Assembly (NCBI RefSeq): GCF_000422325.1
Contig: NZ_AULO01000014.1
Coordinates: forward strand, 47,029 to 111,028
Length of the DNA stretch: 64,000 bases
Direction of reading: 5' to 3'
DNA from: Marinospirillum minutulum DSM 6287
Lineage (GTDB): Bacteria > Pseudomonadota > Gammaproteobacteria > Pseudomonadales > Halomonadaceae
Below, piece after piece: positions 9,069 through 18,111 of the stretch (position 1 is the first letter of the stretch; each line of letters opens with the position of its first letter). The notes under the pieces were generated by a model. It was given only the letters and a program-made list of their open reading frames with translations, did no database searches and was not told the origin of the DNA. A program made the translations under genes and the position numbers.

Positions 9069-10265
9069 CTAAACTTGTGCCTGATAAGCTTTATACCTAG
9101 GCGTTACTTTTTTCATATAGTTGCGCGTTTCTGCATAGGGCAAATCTTTAACTAACTTATTATAAACTTGTTGGGGTGACATGCGGTTAATAGTTTTGGC
9201 CGCTCGTGCCATGCTTGTACCTGCTCCAAAAGCCTTAGCAACATTACCTGCGCCTGTATTATAGGCAGCAATGGTGCAATAGGTTCGACTTTCTTTATTT
9301 TCAATTTTTACTAAATAACGATAGTAAAGAATATTTAAGTAGGCACAGCCCATTTTTATACAGTTATCACTATTGTACAAATAAGAAGGTGATAACAAAC
9401 GCTGCTTGCCATAAACTTTTTCTGAGGCATCTTTTCCTGCTGAAACGGGCACTATTTGCATTAAACCATAAGCTGGCACATGAGATTTTGCCATAGGGTT
9501 AAAAGCACTTTCTGAGTGCATAATGGCTAGCACTAGCGCTGGATCAATTTTTTCTTTAGCAGAGTATTTTTTAACGGCTGGCATAAACTGCTGTGATTTA
9601 TTACTTATACGCACTTTATTTAAAGGAATACTAAAAGCAAAAACCTTTTGCCCTGCTTGGGGCGTGCTACGAGTTGTTGCCGTGCCTTGCTGTGCTGCTT
9701 GAACAACCGAAGCTTCAAGCTGCTGCTTAGTTGGGTTAGCTTTTCCCGTAAGCACATCAGATATAACCGGCTCTCGTTTAGCTTTACCTTTTTCTTGATT
9801 AGCTACTTCTGTGTTTAAACGCTTTTCTAATTTTTGTAATAGAGGGTCTTGGTCATAAGCCTCTTTTACACTAGCGCCAGCTGAGTCAACCAGTGCTTGA
9901 CGTACTTTAGAACCCATACCTTCGGCATTCTCGGCAGCAACTAGCTCAACTGTCATGGTGCCTTTTTCAAAATCGATAATCGTTCTAGATTTTAAGTCTT
10001 TGGAGTACTGCACTAAAACAGTGGGTGAGCCGATTTCTTCATCGCCCCAAACTTTTTTAACCTGACCTTTAAACTTACCAAACTCTTCATCTATGGCTTT
10101 TTGGTAGTTAGCAAAATCACGCTCTAATTCAGCTTGGTAGTTAGCAAAGCCATCACTTTGCTGTTTTTTAAAATCTTCAAAACTAGGAGACGCTGCCAAT
10201 ATTGGGTTTAATGGAAAAAGTACCACTAATGAACTCAATCCTTGTAAAAAACGCCTTCTATCCAT
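9069..10265 (-). CDS. MltC-like membrane-bound lytic murein transglycosylase
   Basis: Cleaves peptidoglycan glycan strands, forming 1,6-anhydro-muramyl ends. The middle region (about residues 25-210) resembles the MltC N-terminal domain (DUF3393). The C-terminal SLT domain starts near 230, with catalytic Glu252 in MHSESAFNP and the GLMQIVP motif. The N-terminus MDRRRFLQG followed by a hydrophobic stretch resembles a twin-arginine signal and has no lipobox cysteine, whereas E. coli MltC is a lipoprotein. It lies downstream of the lipoprotein operon but is separated from it by a terminator. Length is 398 aa. Confidence 0.85.
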   Translation of the reverse strand: MDRRRFLQGLSSLVVLFPLNPILAASPSFEDFKKQQSDGFANYQAELERDFANYQKAIDEEFGKFKGQVKKVWGDEEIGSPTVLVQYSKDLKSRTIIDFEKGTMTVELVAAENAEGMGSKVRQALVDSAGASVKEAYDQDPLLQKLEKRLNTEVANQEKGKAKREPVISDVLTGKANPTKQQLEASVVQAAQQGTATTRSTPQAGQKVFAFSIPLNKVRISNKSQQFMPAVKKYSAKEKIDPALVLAIMHSESAFNPMAKSHVPAYGLMQIVPVSAGKDASEKVYGKQRLLSPSYLYNSDNCIKMGCAYLNILYYRYLVKIENKESRTYCTIAAYNTGAGNVAKAFGAGTSMARAAKTINRMSPQQVYNKLVKDLPYAETRNYMKKVTPRYKAYQAQV

Positions 10266-10314
10266 TCTATTGCTCTCCTGTCTTTTGAAAATTTAGGGTT
10301 ACACTATTTATCTA

Positions 10315-10340
10315 TAAAAAAGGGCAGCTTAGCTGCCCTG
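10315..10340 (-). terminator. Rho-independent terminator of the lipoprotein operon
   Basis: On the minus strand a 9-bp stem (GGGCAGCTA / AGCTGCCC) is followed directly by a run of T. It lies 11 bp after the stop of the last LPP20-like gene and before the transglycosylase gene. Confidence 0.85.
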
Positions 10341-10351
10341 TATACAGCCTA

Positions 10352-10951
10352 CTATTTAAACTCTGCATCCATTTGTTTGTCTAGCTCTTCCAAAGCTTGT
10401 TTGCTTTGGAATTGCTGCCATAAAGCTTCCTCATTTTTAAGGCTAGTTTTTAGGCCTTCTTTAACGCTAGCTGAATCAGATACACCTACTAATAAAACCA
10501 AGGTTCCATCAGGAGTAAGCCAACGCTTTAACTGGCGGCTGCCTTCCAATGTTTGCTGAGAAACTTGACGTGAAACATTCTCAAAGTTGGCTTCATAAGT
10601 TTGGTTTTCGCCTGCACCAGTGGCACGCGACCAGTTAGTTAACAAGTTTTGAACTTTAACCTGTGTTTGACGTGCTAACGCATCACGAGCATTGGCCATA
10701 GCCATAGTACGCTGCATATTATTATCACGAGCAACATTAGGCTTAGCCTCGCCTACTGCTGCCAGGCCCCCTTCAATGTTTGGTGAACAATACCACTCAG
10801 GAGCTTGAATACCTGGTTTATATTCACAATGCTCTACAAAAGTAGGTTTTACAGGCTCTGTTGGTTGTTGAGCTACTTGTTTGTCACCACAACCTGCCAT
10901 TACTGCAAAAGTAAATGCTAAAGCAGATAGAGAAAAAATATTCTTTTTCAT
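10352..10951 (-). CDS. LPP20-family lipoprotein
   Basis: Predicted outer-membrane lipoprotein, 199 aa, with signal peptide and lipobox (VMAGC, Cys21). The mature part has PEWYCSPNIEGGLAAVGEAK followed by a helical segment rich in alanine (MAMANARDALARQ), which fits the LPP20 fold. No enzymatic motif is present. It is the last gene of the five-lipoprotein run and is followed by a terminator. The function is unknown; LPP20 proteins in other bacteria include H. pylori Lpp20 and the flagellar protein FlgP. The neighbours here point to an envelope role rather than a flagellar one. Confidence 0.72.
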   Translation of the reverse strand: MKKNIFSLSALAFTFAVMAGCGDKQVAQQPTEPVKPTFVEHCEYKPGIQAPEWYCSPNIEGGLAAVGEAKPNVARDNNMQRTMAMANARDALARQTQVKVQNLLTNWSRATGAGENQTYEANFENVSRQVSQQTLEGSRQLKRWLTPDGTLVLLVGVSDSASVKEGLKTSLKNEEALWQQFQSKQALEELDKQMDAEFK

Positions 10952-10997
10952 GATTTTTCCTTAATTTAAATCAGTTTAATTATTTACCACTACATCG

Positions 10998-12053
10998 TTA
11001 AAGATTTTCATACAAGCTTTCAATTAAAGAGCTAGCTAATTTCTCCGCCAACTCATTTTCTGCTTTATTCTTTGCAACATTTAACTCTGATGACACTGCT
11101 CGTGCTGCTGCATTAATAACATGCAAAGTACGGTTATTTGCACTATTTATTTGAGCACTTGCGTTTACATCAACATAGCTCAAGCCATTTCGTTCTAGCT
11201 TATTGCTTTTAAACTGTATAACAAGGCGCAAGTCTGAATCACTGTTAACCAGATTAAAACCTAAATTAGTTAAAGCGCTAGCTAATTTAGCCTGTAAAGC
11301 TTTTGCTTCATTTGTAGTTAGTTGCAACTCAACACCTAAACTAGCTAAAAGCTGTGTAATTTCAACTTCTACTTTTTCTACAGCTTGCACCCTTGCAGCG
11401 TCTACTTGTGTCGCAGCACCTAAAAAAGTTAATTGCTGCAAGATTTGGCGACGTTCAGCTAACTCTTGTAAGCTGGGTTTCAAATAACGAATACGCTCTA
11501 ACTTGCTAGCCTTAGGTAAGGTTCCTCGTTGAAGTAGACGCTCTTCTAGCTGGGTCAATTGCAATAAAAGTTGCTGAGCTGCATCCTGTGTGTTTAGCTC
11601 TGCCAAAGCCCAGGCTTCTTTATTTTTTGTATCTACCCAGGTTTCAGAAACCTTAATGCCGCTAAGTTCTACACTAGGTATTTTACTGCTAATTTCCTGA
11701 TTCAAGTTCTCTTTTAGTGTCATCCCTCCCTGAAATTCCATAGCAGCACTTTTCTGGTAGACAGTTGAACTACCTATTTCAACACGAATAGTAGACAACA
11801 AATCTGCTTTAGCTTTTTCACTGGCAGTTTCAAGTGCTCTAGCTTCTGAACCGTAGATTTCTGAACTGGCTACACCATAGGCATAGCCTAATCGCTGAGG
11901 TGGCTGGTGTATCCATCCTGGTTTAACGCTAATTGCTTGTCCTTTTTCAGCAACTAGCTGCTTCTGAGACTGACTTGCACTACAACCAAGCAAACCAAAA
12001 GAGAGGAGCACACCGACCAATAATAGGTAGTACGGCTTATTTATAGTTAGCAT
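10998..12053 (-). CDS. LPP20-domain lipoprotein
   Basis: Predicted lipoprotein, 351 aa, with lipobox LLGC (Cys24). Residues about 40-170 form an LPP20-like domain (GWIHQPPQRLGYAYGVASS, then an Ala-rich helix and beta strands ending in TQDAAQQ). The C-terminal part (about 230-351) has predicted alternating strands and helices without a motif I recognise. It begins 3 bp after the LpoB-like gene, so the two are almost certainly co-translated. It carries no catalytic signature and its specific role is unknown. Confidence 0.72.
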   Translation of the reverse strand: MLTINKPYYLLLVGVLLSFGLLGCSASQSQKQLVAEKGQAISVKPGWIHQPPQRLGYAYGVASSEIYGSEARALETASEKAKADLLSTIRVEIGSSTVYQKSAAMEFQGGMTLKENLNQEISSKIPSVELSGIKVSETWVDTKNKEAWALAELNTQDAAQQLLLQLTQLEERLLQRGTLPKASKLERIRYLKPSLQELAERRQILQQLTFLGAATQVDAARVQAVEKVEVEITQLLASLGVELQLTTNEAKALQAKLASALTNLGFNLVNSDSDLRLVIQFKSNKLERNGLSYVDVNASAQINSANNRTLHVINAAARAVSSELNVAKNKAENELAEKLASSLIESLYENL

Positions 12054-12056
12054 TAC

Positions 12057-12683
12057 TTAAAACCCGAATTTACTACGTGTCTGTTGTTTTTGTAACTTTT
12101 TCTGCCCCATCCAAACCTGCCTACCTGTTTGAATATCTATTAGGGTTAAGTCAATTTGGTAATTGGTGACTCGTGTACCATCTAGCTGGTCTACCCAAGA
12201 GTCAATTGAGCCAGACAAAGCAAAATTAGCTCCATGTTCTGCTGCTAACTGGGCTGCAGTATCAGCGGTAGCATTAAATTCTTGATCTTTACGCTCTTCA
12301 CGCAACGCATCTCTAACATCGCCACCAGCAACAAAATCAACTCGACCTGAACGGATCATCGCACGGCGTAAATCATTAATAAAAGTATCAACTGCTATGT
12401 GCTCATGTGAACGGTTACGTACGCTCATTACTAGCACAGTAGGTTGACGGTTACGGTCTGAGTTAGCCTGCGCCCAGCGATTAATCCAAGGAAAGGACAA
12501 CATATCATCGATCATTTCTTCAGAAACCAAGCGTGAGTCTGTTGCATTCCAGCGATCGGTTAATGCAACTTCCTGCGTTGCATCTAGGCGTTGTACTTTA
12601 GTACCGCCGCAACCAGTTAAAGCAAACACTATTAAACTGGTCATTAGTACCAGTAGCTTGAATGTAAAACCTGATTTTTTCAT
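12057..12683 (-). CDS. lpoB: LpoB-like penicillin-binding protein activator
   Basis: Outer-membrane lipoprotein of the LpoB family; in E. coli LpoB reaches through the peptidoglycan to activate the synthase PBP1b. The lipobox is LTGC (Cys25). The family core is clear: LTDRWNATDSRLVSEEMI, then LVMSVRNRSHEHIAVDTFINDL, ANFALSGSID and NYQIDLTLIDIQTGRQVW. I chose the ATG at 12683 (208 aa, MKKSG) because GGAG lies 6 bp upstream; the frame to 12707 would overlap the preceding gene. Whether the partner is PBP1b cannot be told from this window. Confidence 0.82.
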   Translation of the reverse strand: MKKSGFTFKLLVLMTSLIVFALTGCGGTKVQRLDATQEVALTDRWNATDSRLVSEEMIDDMLSFPWINRWAQANSDRNRQPTVLVMSVRNRSHEHIAVDTFINDLRRAMIRSGRVDFVAGGDVRDALREERKDQEFNATADTAAQLAAEHGANFALSGSIDSWVDQLDGTRVTNYQIDLTLIDIQTGRQVWMGQKKLQKQQTRSKFGF

Positions 12684-12684
12684 T

Positions 12685-14430
12685 TCACTCTCCATTAGAA
12701 GTAACAATAGTCTGCTCTGTTTTAATTAATTCAATATTGTTTGCACCCCGTGCCTTTTGAACACTTTTAGGAACAGCTCCATTAGGGTTAATAGCAAAGG
12801 TGCGTAACCGAACCAAATGAACTTCATTAGCTTTAATTTTAATTTCTTTTAGCTGTTCTACTTGGTAGCCATTTACATCACTTACTAAGCTAAGTTTATG
12901 CTGACCTGCTGGTAGCTCCACACGTAAGGTACGTATTTCATAGGGCAGAGTTAGCCACGAGCGTGTATCGGCTGATGTACTAGCACCCGCTGCTAACGCA
13001 CAAAGAGGTGCAGGTGCACCGGCTTGTATACATAGCGATAAGCGCAAAGCCTCTACAGCCATAGCATTGGTTAGTTCAGCTTGAGCACCTACTAGGTGTT
13101 GAGCCATGGCTAAGCCAGAAACATTATCAGCTAAAATTAAGTTGCCTTGGTTTTCTCCATTTATTTCTAAATAACTTTTTTTTACAGGGAGCTCTTCATA
13201 ATACAACAGAGGAACACTTAGACGTATGCCGGTCGTTGTCATGGCTTCAAGCAAACCTGTTGACTCCAGAGTGGATCGCATCACACCAGGAATAGGCAAT
13301 ATCTTTTCATGACTTGATGTTAATAATCCTAAGTAATCCTCGGCACTAATTCTTTCAATAACACCCAGCAACCCTTTGTCTGCATACAAATAATAGAACC
13401 AAGCAAGCTGGTAAGCTCTTTCCTTAGGTGTACCAGTAATCACTGGACGAATAATTAAACGATTATTTTGAATAACCACCCAAAGATTAAGCTCGCCTCG
13501 CGGGGCAATCATATCAACTTCCTGGATGACAACCAGCTGACCCTGACCTTCTGCTGAACGATTTAATTCATTGCGTTGATCAGTATTCAACTTATCTTTG
13601 GCAATGTTATGCCAGCGATTATCACCCCTTGCTTTAAGCATAAGTGCCGTAGCATACCAAGCTTGGTTGGTTACCTGTTTGTCTAGCTTGTACTGTTTAA
13701 CATAGCCTTGCTCATACAACTTGGCAGCTCGTTCATAGCTAACTCTAGCTGAGTCTTTTTCACCTATTTTTTCGAATAAAGTACCTATAATATAATGGCT
13801 AAAAGCATTGTCTCTAAAGGCTAATTCTTTAGGGTTTACAACACTGCCATTAACTGCTGCAAAAACCTGTTGCAACTTATATAAAGCTGATTGTTTTTCT
13901 TCTTCTGCAACAGCATAGTCACCTACTTTAAAAACATTTTCATCTAAAAGAATCATCGCACGTCGAGCTTCTACTCGAGCAGAATCTAATCGCTGCTGTT
14001 TTTCTTGGGCAGATGTGGCTGCGTCTGCCAAATAAAAATAATTTAACATTTTAAAATAGTTGATATATACCCGCTCAACAATATTGCCACGGTAGGTAAC
14101 AAAGGTTGCATTGGTTGAGGCTCGTGTTGCTAGGTCCCCAAAACTGATGGTATATAACTCATCAGCAAGCTCGTCTGCTGTTTCCAAATGTGCCAAGCTT
14201 GTTAAATAATCACCTTTTAGCTGATTTAAAACGCCTAACTCAACTTCTTTTAATAACTTATTACGATCAGCATCTAATAAACCATTAATTTCTTCCGCTG
14301 CTGCTGCATATTCACCATAACGTATGAGTGTTTTGGCAGCGTCCATTTTATTAGAATGGCTCGCACAACCTGAGGCTAGTATTAGTACCAAGCAGGTTAA
14401 AATAAATCTAGCCACTTTTACTTTTACCAT
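12685..14430 (-). CDS. COG3014-like TPR-containing lipoprotein
   Basis: Predicted lipoprotein of about 581 aa, with lipobox LASGC (Cys22 from the ATG at 14430). The N-terminal two thirds are helical and TPR-like (RYGEYAAAAEEINGLLD, KDSARVSYERAAKLYEQG). The C-terminal part is beta-rich (ELPAGQHKLSLVSDVNGY). It resembles an uncharacterised family that I recognise as COG3014. The ATG at 14430 has a GGGAAGTGG purine stretch upstream; a GTG at 14436 is the alternative. It is one base from lpoB, suggesting tight coupling. The function is unknown; a scaffold or assembly role at the outer membrane is inference. Confidence 0.65.
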   Translation of the reverse strand: MVKVKVARFILTCLVLILASGCASHSNKMDAAKTLIRYGEYAAAAEEINGLLDADRNKLLKEVELGVLNQLKGDYLTSLAHLETADELADELYTISFGDLATRASTNATFVTYRGNIVERVYINYFKMLNYFYLADAATSAQEKQQRLDSARVEARRAMILLDENVFKVGDYAVAEEEKQSALYKLQQVFAAVNGSVVNPKELAFRDNAFSHYIIGTLFEKIGEKDSARVSYERAAKLYEQGYVKQYKLDKQVTNQAWYATALMLKARGDNRWHNIAKDKLNTDQRNELNRSAEGQGQLVVIQEVDMIAPRGELNLWVVIQNNRLIIRPVITGTPKERAYQLAWFYYLYADKGLLGVIERISAEDYLGLLTSSHEKILPIPGVMRSTLESTGLLEAMTTTGIRLSVPLLYYEELPVKKSYLEINGENQGNLILADNVSGLAMAQHLVGAQAELTNAMAVEALRLSLCIQAGAPAPLCALAAGASTSADTRSWLTLPYEIRTLRVELPAGQHKLSLVSDVNGYQVEQLKEIKIKANEVHLVRLRTFAINPNGAVPKSVQKARGANNIELIKTEQTIVTSNGE

Positions 14431-14455
14431 TTCCACTTCCCATGTTTTATAGCAA

Positions 14456-14644
14456 TTAATCTTTAATTGCTTTATCTAGTCTTCGACCACCTGCATCGGC
14501 TTCCCTTTGTGATCTATCAATTGCCTCACGTTTTTTCTGTTCTTCGTAAACTGCACGCTTTTCTTTACTGATTGGATCTACACTAGAGCAACCAGTAAAT
14601 AAAAGTGCTGTAGCTAAAGCCAAAGCAATCCAAATTTTATTCAT
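14456..14644 (-). CDS. Small lipoprotein of unknown function
   Basis: A 62-aa lipoprotein with lipobox LFTGC (Cys19) and a short, highly charged helical tail (SKEKRAVYEEQKKREAIDRS). The ATG at 14644 is preceded by GAGAG; a GTG one codon earlier is also possible. Its start lies inside the last codons of the hydrolase gene (8-bp overlap), so it belongs to the same transcript. The mature part is only about 43 residues, similar in scale to small outer-membrane lipoproteins such as Lpp. I do not recognise a family. Confidence 0.68.
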   Translation of the reverse strand: MNKIWIALALATALLFTGCSSVDPISKEKRAVYEEQKKREAIDRSQREADAGGRRLDKAIKD

Positions 14645-15623
14645 CACTTTCTCTCTCTTTAATTTTAGTTAGCCATTTATCTAGGCAGTCAAGGACTTGG
14701 GAGCGCTGTACTGGTGCATCATTTAGTAGTTGATGCGCTCCACCTTCTATAACTTGGGTTACTGCTTTGGGTAACAACCTATGTAGTACACCTAGGTTAT
14801 ATTGCCAGTCTACGGTTGAATCTGCATCACCCTGTATAATTAAAGCTTCCACTTCTCTTGGTTTAGTCTTTTCTATCAATTTAATCCAACGCCCTAAAGC
14901 GCTAATCCAAGCTAAAGGTAATTGCCTACTTTGCAAACAATCTTGTTGTTTAGCAAACTTTAAAAAAGCCTGGTCATTTGAATTGGCAGTAAATTTTCTG
15001 GGTAGTTTTTTTATAATTAAGCTAGGTAACCATAACCACTTAACCAGTTTTTCTTGCCAAGCTACAGGTCTTATAAGCGGGGCTAGTAAGAGCAGCTGGT
15101 CAAAGCTAGGCTTAGTTAATTGGTGCTCAACTGCTATTGCTCCACCCGTTGAAAAACCACTTAGCAACCAGGGCCGTGGAAAATTCTCGGTTTTTAAAAC
15201 CTTAACTAAAAAATTAAGCAATAACTGATAATCAGCAAAGCTTTCAATACTTGCCCTTTCGCCACTTGATAAGCCGTGCCCAGGCAAATCTGCGGTTAAA
15301 TAGTACAAATGATTTTTAAGTGCCCAGCGCTGCAAAGAGGGGTAGCTGGCACCGTGGTCATAATACCCATGTAAATGCACTAGGGTTCCTTGTGCTTGCC
15401 CAGCATTTAGTTTGGGCTGGAATGCTTGCGCCCACACGCGTTCTTGGTTGAGTATTATCCACCCCGCTCGTGCTTTTACCATTCCACTTAAGTCTTTTTT
15501 ATGGGCTAGCTGATAAAACTTTAAATACGCAGCATAGTCTTCGGGTAGTTCATCCATCCACTGAGCAGCCATAAAACTACTCGGCCAAAGCCTAAGCCTT
15601 ACTTTAAAGTCGGCACACAGCAT
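14637..15623 (-). CDS. Alpha/beta hydrolase, lysophospholipase-like
   Basis: Serine hydrolase of the alpha/beta fold, 328 aa. The nucleophile elbow is GFSTG with Ser158. The acid is in the IIQGDADSTVDW region and the histidine in GGAHQLLND. HLHGYYDHGASY forms the oxyanion-hole loop and DLPGHGLSSG is typical of the monoglyceride lipase/PldB-like group. The substrate is unknown. No signal peptide is evident. It heads the lipoprotein cluster and overlaps the small lipoprotein gene, which would fit a role in lipid or envelope turnover. Confidence 0.8.
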   Translation of the reverse strand: MLCADFKVRLRLWPSSFMAAQWMDELPEDYAAYLKFYQLAHKKDLSGMVKARAGWIILNQERVWAQAFQPKLNAGQAQGTLVHLHGYYDHGASYPSLQRWALKNHLYYLTADLPGHGLSSGERASIESFADYQLLLNFLVKVLKTENFPRPWLLSGFSTGGAIAVEHQLTKPSFDQLLLLAPLIRPVAWQEKLVKWLWLPSLIIKKLPRKFTANSNDQAFLKFAKQQDCLQSRQLPLAWISALGRWIKLIEKTKPREVEALIIQGDADSTVDWQYNLGVLHRLLPKAVTQVIEGGAHQLLNDAPVQRSQVLDCLDKWLTKIKERESDE

Positions 15624-15732
15624 TAAATACTCCTTGATTCAGTTTATTTTTGTCAAAATTTTACAACACCCCTTCACCTAAAGGCAGGGTGTATTTCCTG
15701 CTAAATTGCTGTATCTTCTTCAGATTACCGAA

Positions 15733-15760
15733 TTGAGACTTCCTGTAAATTTACTACATA
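15733..15760 (+). promoter_or_regulatory. Possible promoter and palindrome upstream of malate synthase G
   Basis: A TTGAGA -35-like hexamer is separated by 16 bp from a TACATA -10-like hexamer. A perfect 10-bp palindrome (GTAAATTTAC, 15744-15753) lies in the spacer and could be an operator. The match to consensus is modest. The rest of the 219-bp gap between the two divergent genes shows no other feature. Confidence 0.3.
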
Positions 15761-15842
15761 AAACAGTGCGTTAGCCCTAGTTTCTAGCAAGTTTACAGAT
15801 TTTAACTATTCATTAATCCACCTAGCCAAGAGGCGATTTTAC

Positions 15843-18011
15843 ATGACTGATCGCGTTCAAACCGGCGGACTTCAGGTCGCCAAAACGCTTTATAATTTTA
15901 TTAATGAACAAGCCATTCCAGGTAGCGGAATTACAAGTGACGCTTTTTGGGCCGGACTAGACATCCTAGTTCACGAGCTGGCTCCTAAAAACATTGCTCT
16001 TTTACAAAAACGTGATGCGCTACAAGCCAAAATTGATGCTTGGCACCAAGCCAACAAAGGTACGTTTGATTTTACTGCTTATAAAGCCTTTTTAACTGAA
16101 ATTGGTTATTTGCAGCCAGAAGGCGAAGATTTCCAAGCCAGTACCGCTAAAGTTGATACTGAAATTGCCCTACAAGCGGGTCCACAATTAGTTGTGCCTA
16201 TTACTAACGCACGTTTTGCGCTAAATGCGGTGAATGCGCGCTGGGGTAGTTTGTATGATGCCCTTTACGGCACTGATGCACTACCCGAAGATAACGGCGC
16301 TGATAAAGGTCCAGGCTATAACCCTGTGCGTGGCGAAAAAGTGATTGCCTTTGCGCGTGACTTTTTAGACCAAAGTGCACCACTTGAAGGCGCTAGCCAT
16401 AAAGATGCAACTGGCTACACCCTGGCTGATGGTCAATTAAGTGTTAGCTTAAAAGATGGCAAAACTACTGGTCTAAAAAAACCAGCGCAGCTTAAAGGTT
16501 TTACTGGCGAAGCAAACCAGCCAAGCAGCCTTTTGTTAGAAAACAACGGTATGCACTTTGAAATTCAAATCGACCCTAACCACCATATCGGTCAGGTTGA
16601 TGCTGCCGGTGTTAAAGACGTTTTAATGGAAGCTGCACTGACCACCATTATGGACTGTGAAGACTCGGTTGCAGCGGTTGATGCTGAAGACAAAACCCTT
16701 GCTTACAGCAACTGGTTAGGTTTAATGCAGGGCAACTTAGAAGAGCCTGTATCTAAAGGCGGTAAAACGTTTACCCGTAAAATGAATGGCGACCGTGACT
16801 ACACCAACCCTCAGGGTGAAAGCTTCACGCTACCGGGTCGCTCTTTAATGTTTATTCGTAATGTCGGTCATTTAATGACCAACCCTGCGATTCTGCTAAA
16901 AGACGGTTCAGAAATTCCAGAAGGCATTATGGACTGTGCGGTAACCGCGCTCATTGCTAAGCATGACTTGTTAGGTAAAAACCAACTGACCAACTCACGC
17001 ACTGGTAGCATGTACATAGTTAAGCCCAAGATGCATGGCCCAGAAGAAGTTGAGTTTGCCGATGAATTGTTTGGCAAGGTTGAAGACCTACTTGGCCTAG
17101 AACGCTTCACCCTAAAAATGGGCATTATGGATGAAGAGCGCCGTACTACAGTGAACTTAAAAGCTTGTATTCGTGCTGCAAAAGACCGTGTTGCCTTCAT
17201 TAATACTGGCTTTTTAGACCGTACTGGTGATGAAATGCATACCTCTATGGAAGCCGGCCCGATGATTCGCAAAGGCGATATGAAGACCTCTAGCTGGATT
17301 CAAGCCTACGAGCAGTGGAACGTGGATATTGGCCTAAGCACTGGTTTAAAAGGCCGTGCCCAAATTGGTAAGGGTATGTGGGCTATGCCCGATTTAATGG
17401 CAGAAATGTTGAAGCAAAAAATTGGTCACCCTAAAGCGGGTGCTAATACTGCTTGGGTTCCTTCGCCAACTGCTGCTACTTTACACGCCCTGCATTACCA
17501 TCAGGTGAATGTAGCTGAAGTACAAGAAAAGCTGAAATCTCGTGAACGTGCCAACCTAGATGACATACTAACTATTCCTGTAGCAACTGATCCTAACTGG
17601 TCAGCTGAAGAAATTCAGCAAGAACTCGATAACAATGCTCAGGGTATTTTAGGTTATGTAGTGCGCTGGGTTGACCAAGGTGTAGGTTGTTCTAAAGTGC
17701 CGGACATTAACAATATTGGCCTTATGGAAGACCGTGCTACCCTGCGTATTTCTAGCCAGCATATTGCCAACTGGTTACACCACGGCATTTGCAGTAAAGA
17801 ACAAGTGATTGAAACCCTTAAGCGCATGGCCAAAGTAGTAGATGAGCAGAATGCTGCCGACCCTATCTATGTGCCTATGCATAAAGACTTCGATGCATCC
17901 GTTGCTTTTCAAGCAGCACTTGAACTGGTCATTGACGGTCGTGCTCAACCCAATGGCTACACCGAACCTGTTCTGCATCGCAGCCGCCTGAAGCTAAAAG
18001 CCCAAGGCTAG
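15843..18011 (+). CDS. glcB: Malate synthase G
   Basis: Condenses glyoxylate with acetyl-CoA to malate, part of the glyoxylate bypass and glycolate use. At 722 aa it matches the G isoform (monomeric, about 720 aa) rather than the shorter A isoform. Conserved blocks include [18 protein letters not shown], the [13 protein letters not shown] segment, and [17 protein letters not shown], which holds the catalytic aspartate. Isocitrate lyase is not adjacent. The gene stands alone between divergent and convergent neighbours and ends at a strong terminator. Confidence 0.96.
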   Translation: MTDRVQTGGLQVAKTLYNFINEQAIPGSGITSDAFWAGLDILVHELAPKNIALLQKRDALQAKIDAWHQANKGTFDFTAYKAFLTEIGYLQPEGEDFQASTAKVDTEIALQAGPQLVVPITNARFALNAVNARWGSLYDALYGTDALPEDNGADKGPGYNPVRGEKVIAFARDFLDQSAPLEGASHKDATGYTLADGQLSVSLKDGKTTGLKKPAQLKGFTGEANQPSSLLLENNGMHFEIQIDPNHHIGQVDAAGVKDVLMEAALTTIMDCEDSVAAVDAEDKTLAYSNWLGLMQGNLEEPVSKGGKTFTRKMNGDRDYTNPQGESFTLPGRSLMFIRNVGHLMTNPAILLKDGSEIPEGIMDCAVTALIAKHDLLGKNQLTNSRTGSMYIVKPKMHGPEEVEFADELFGKVEDLLGLERFTLKMGIMDEERRTTVNLKACIRAAKDRVAFINTGFLDRTGDEMHTSMEAGPMIRKGDMKTSSWIQAYEQWNVDIGLSTGLKGRAQIGKGMWAMPDLMAEMLKQKIGHPKAGANTAWVPSPTAATLHALHYHQVNVAEVQEKLKSRERANLDDILTIPVATDPNWSAEEIQQELDNNAQGILGYVVRWVDQGVGCSKVPDINNIGLMEDRATLRISSQHIANWLHHGICSKEQVIETLKRMAKVVDEQNAADPIYVPMHKDFDASVAFQAALELVIDGRAQPNGYTEPVLHRSRLKLKAQG

Positions 18012-18043
18012 TAAGTAGCTTTTTTTACCCTAAAGGTTACTGC

Positions 18044-18072
18044 AATAAAGCCGAGCTTAGCTCGGTTTTATT
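18044..18072. terminator. Bidirectional terminator between glcB and the sensor kinase gene
   Basis: A long stem (AATAAAGCCGAGC / GCTCGGTTTTATT) with a TTA loop is followed by a T-rich stretch on the plus strand, and the reverse reading also ends in T residues. Confidence 0.8.
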
Positions 18073-18111
18073 GTTTTTGCTGTTTGAAATTAGTTCAATT
18101 GCTGTAAATTA

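Noticed and set aside
10998..12683. Flagellar FlgO/FlgP identity for the LpoB-like and LPP20 genes
   Set aside because: The LpoB core motifs are clear and no flagellar gene is near; LPP20 similarity alone is not enough.
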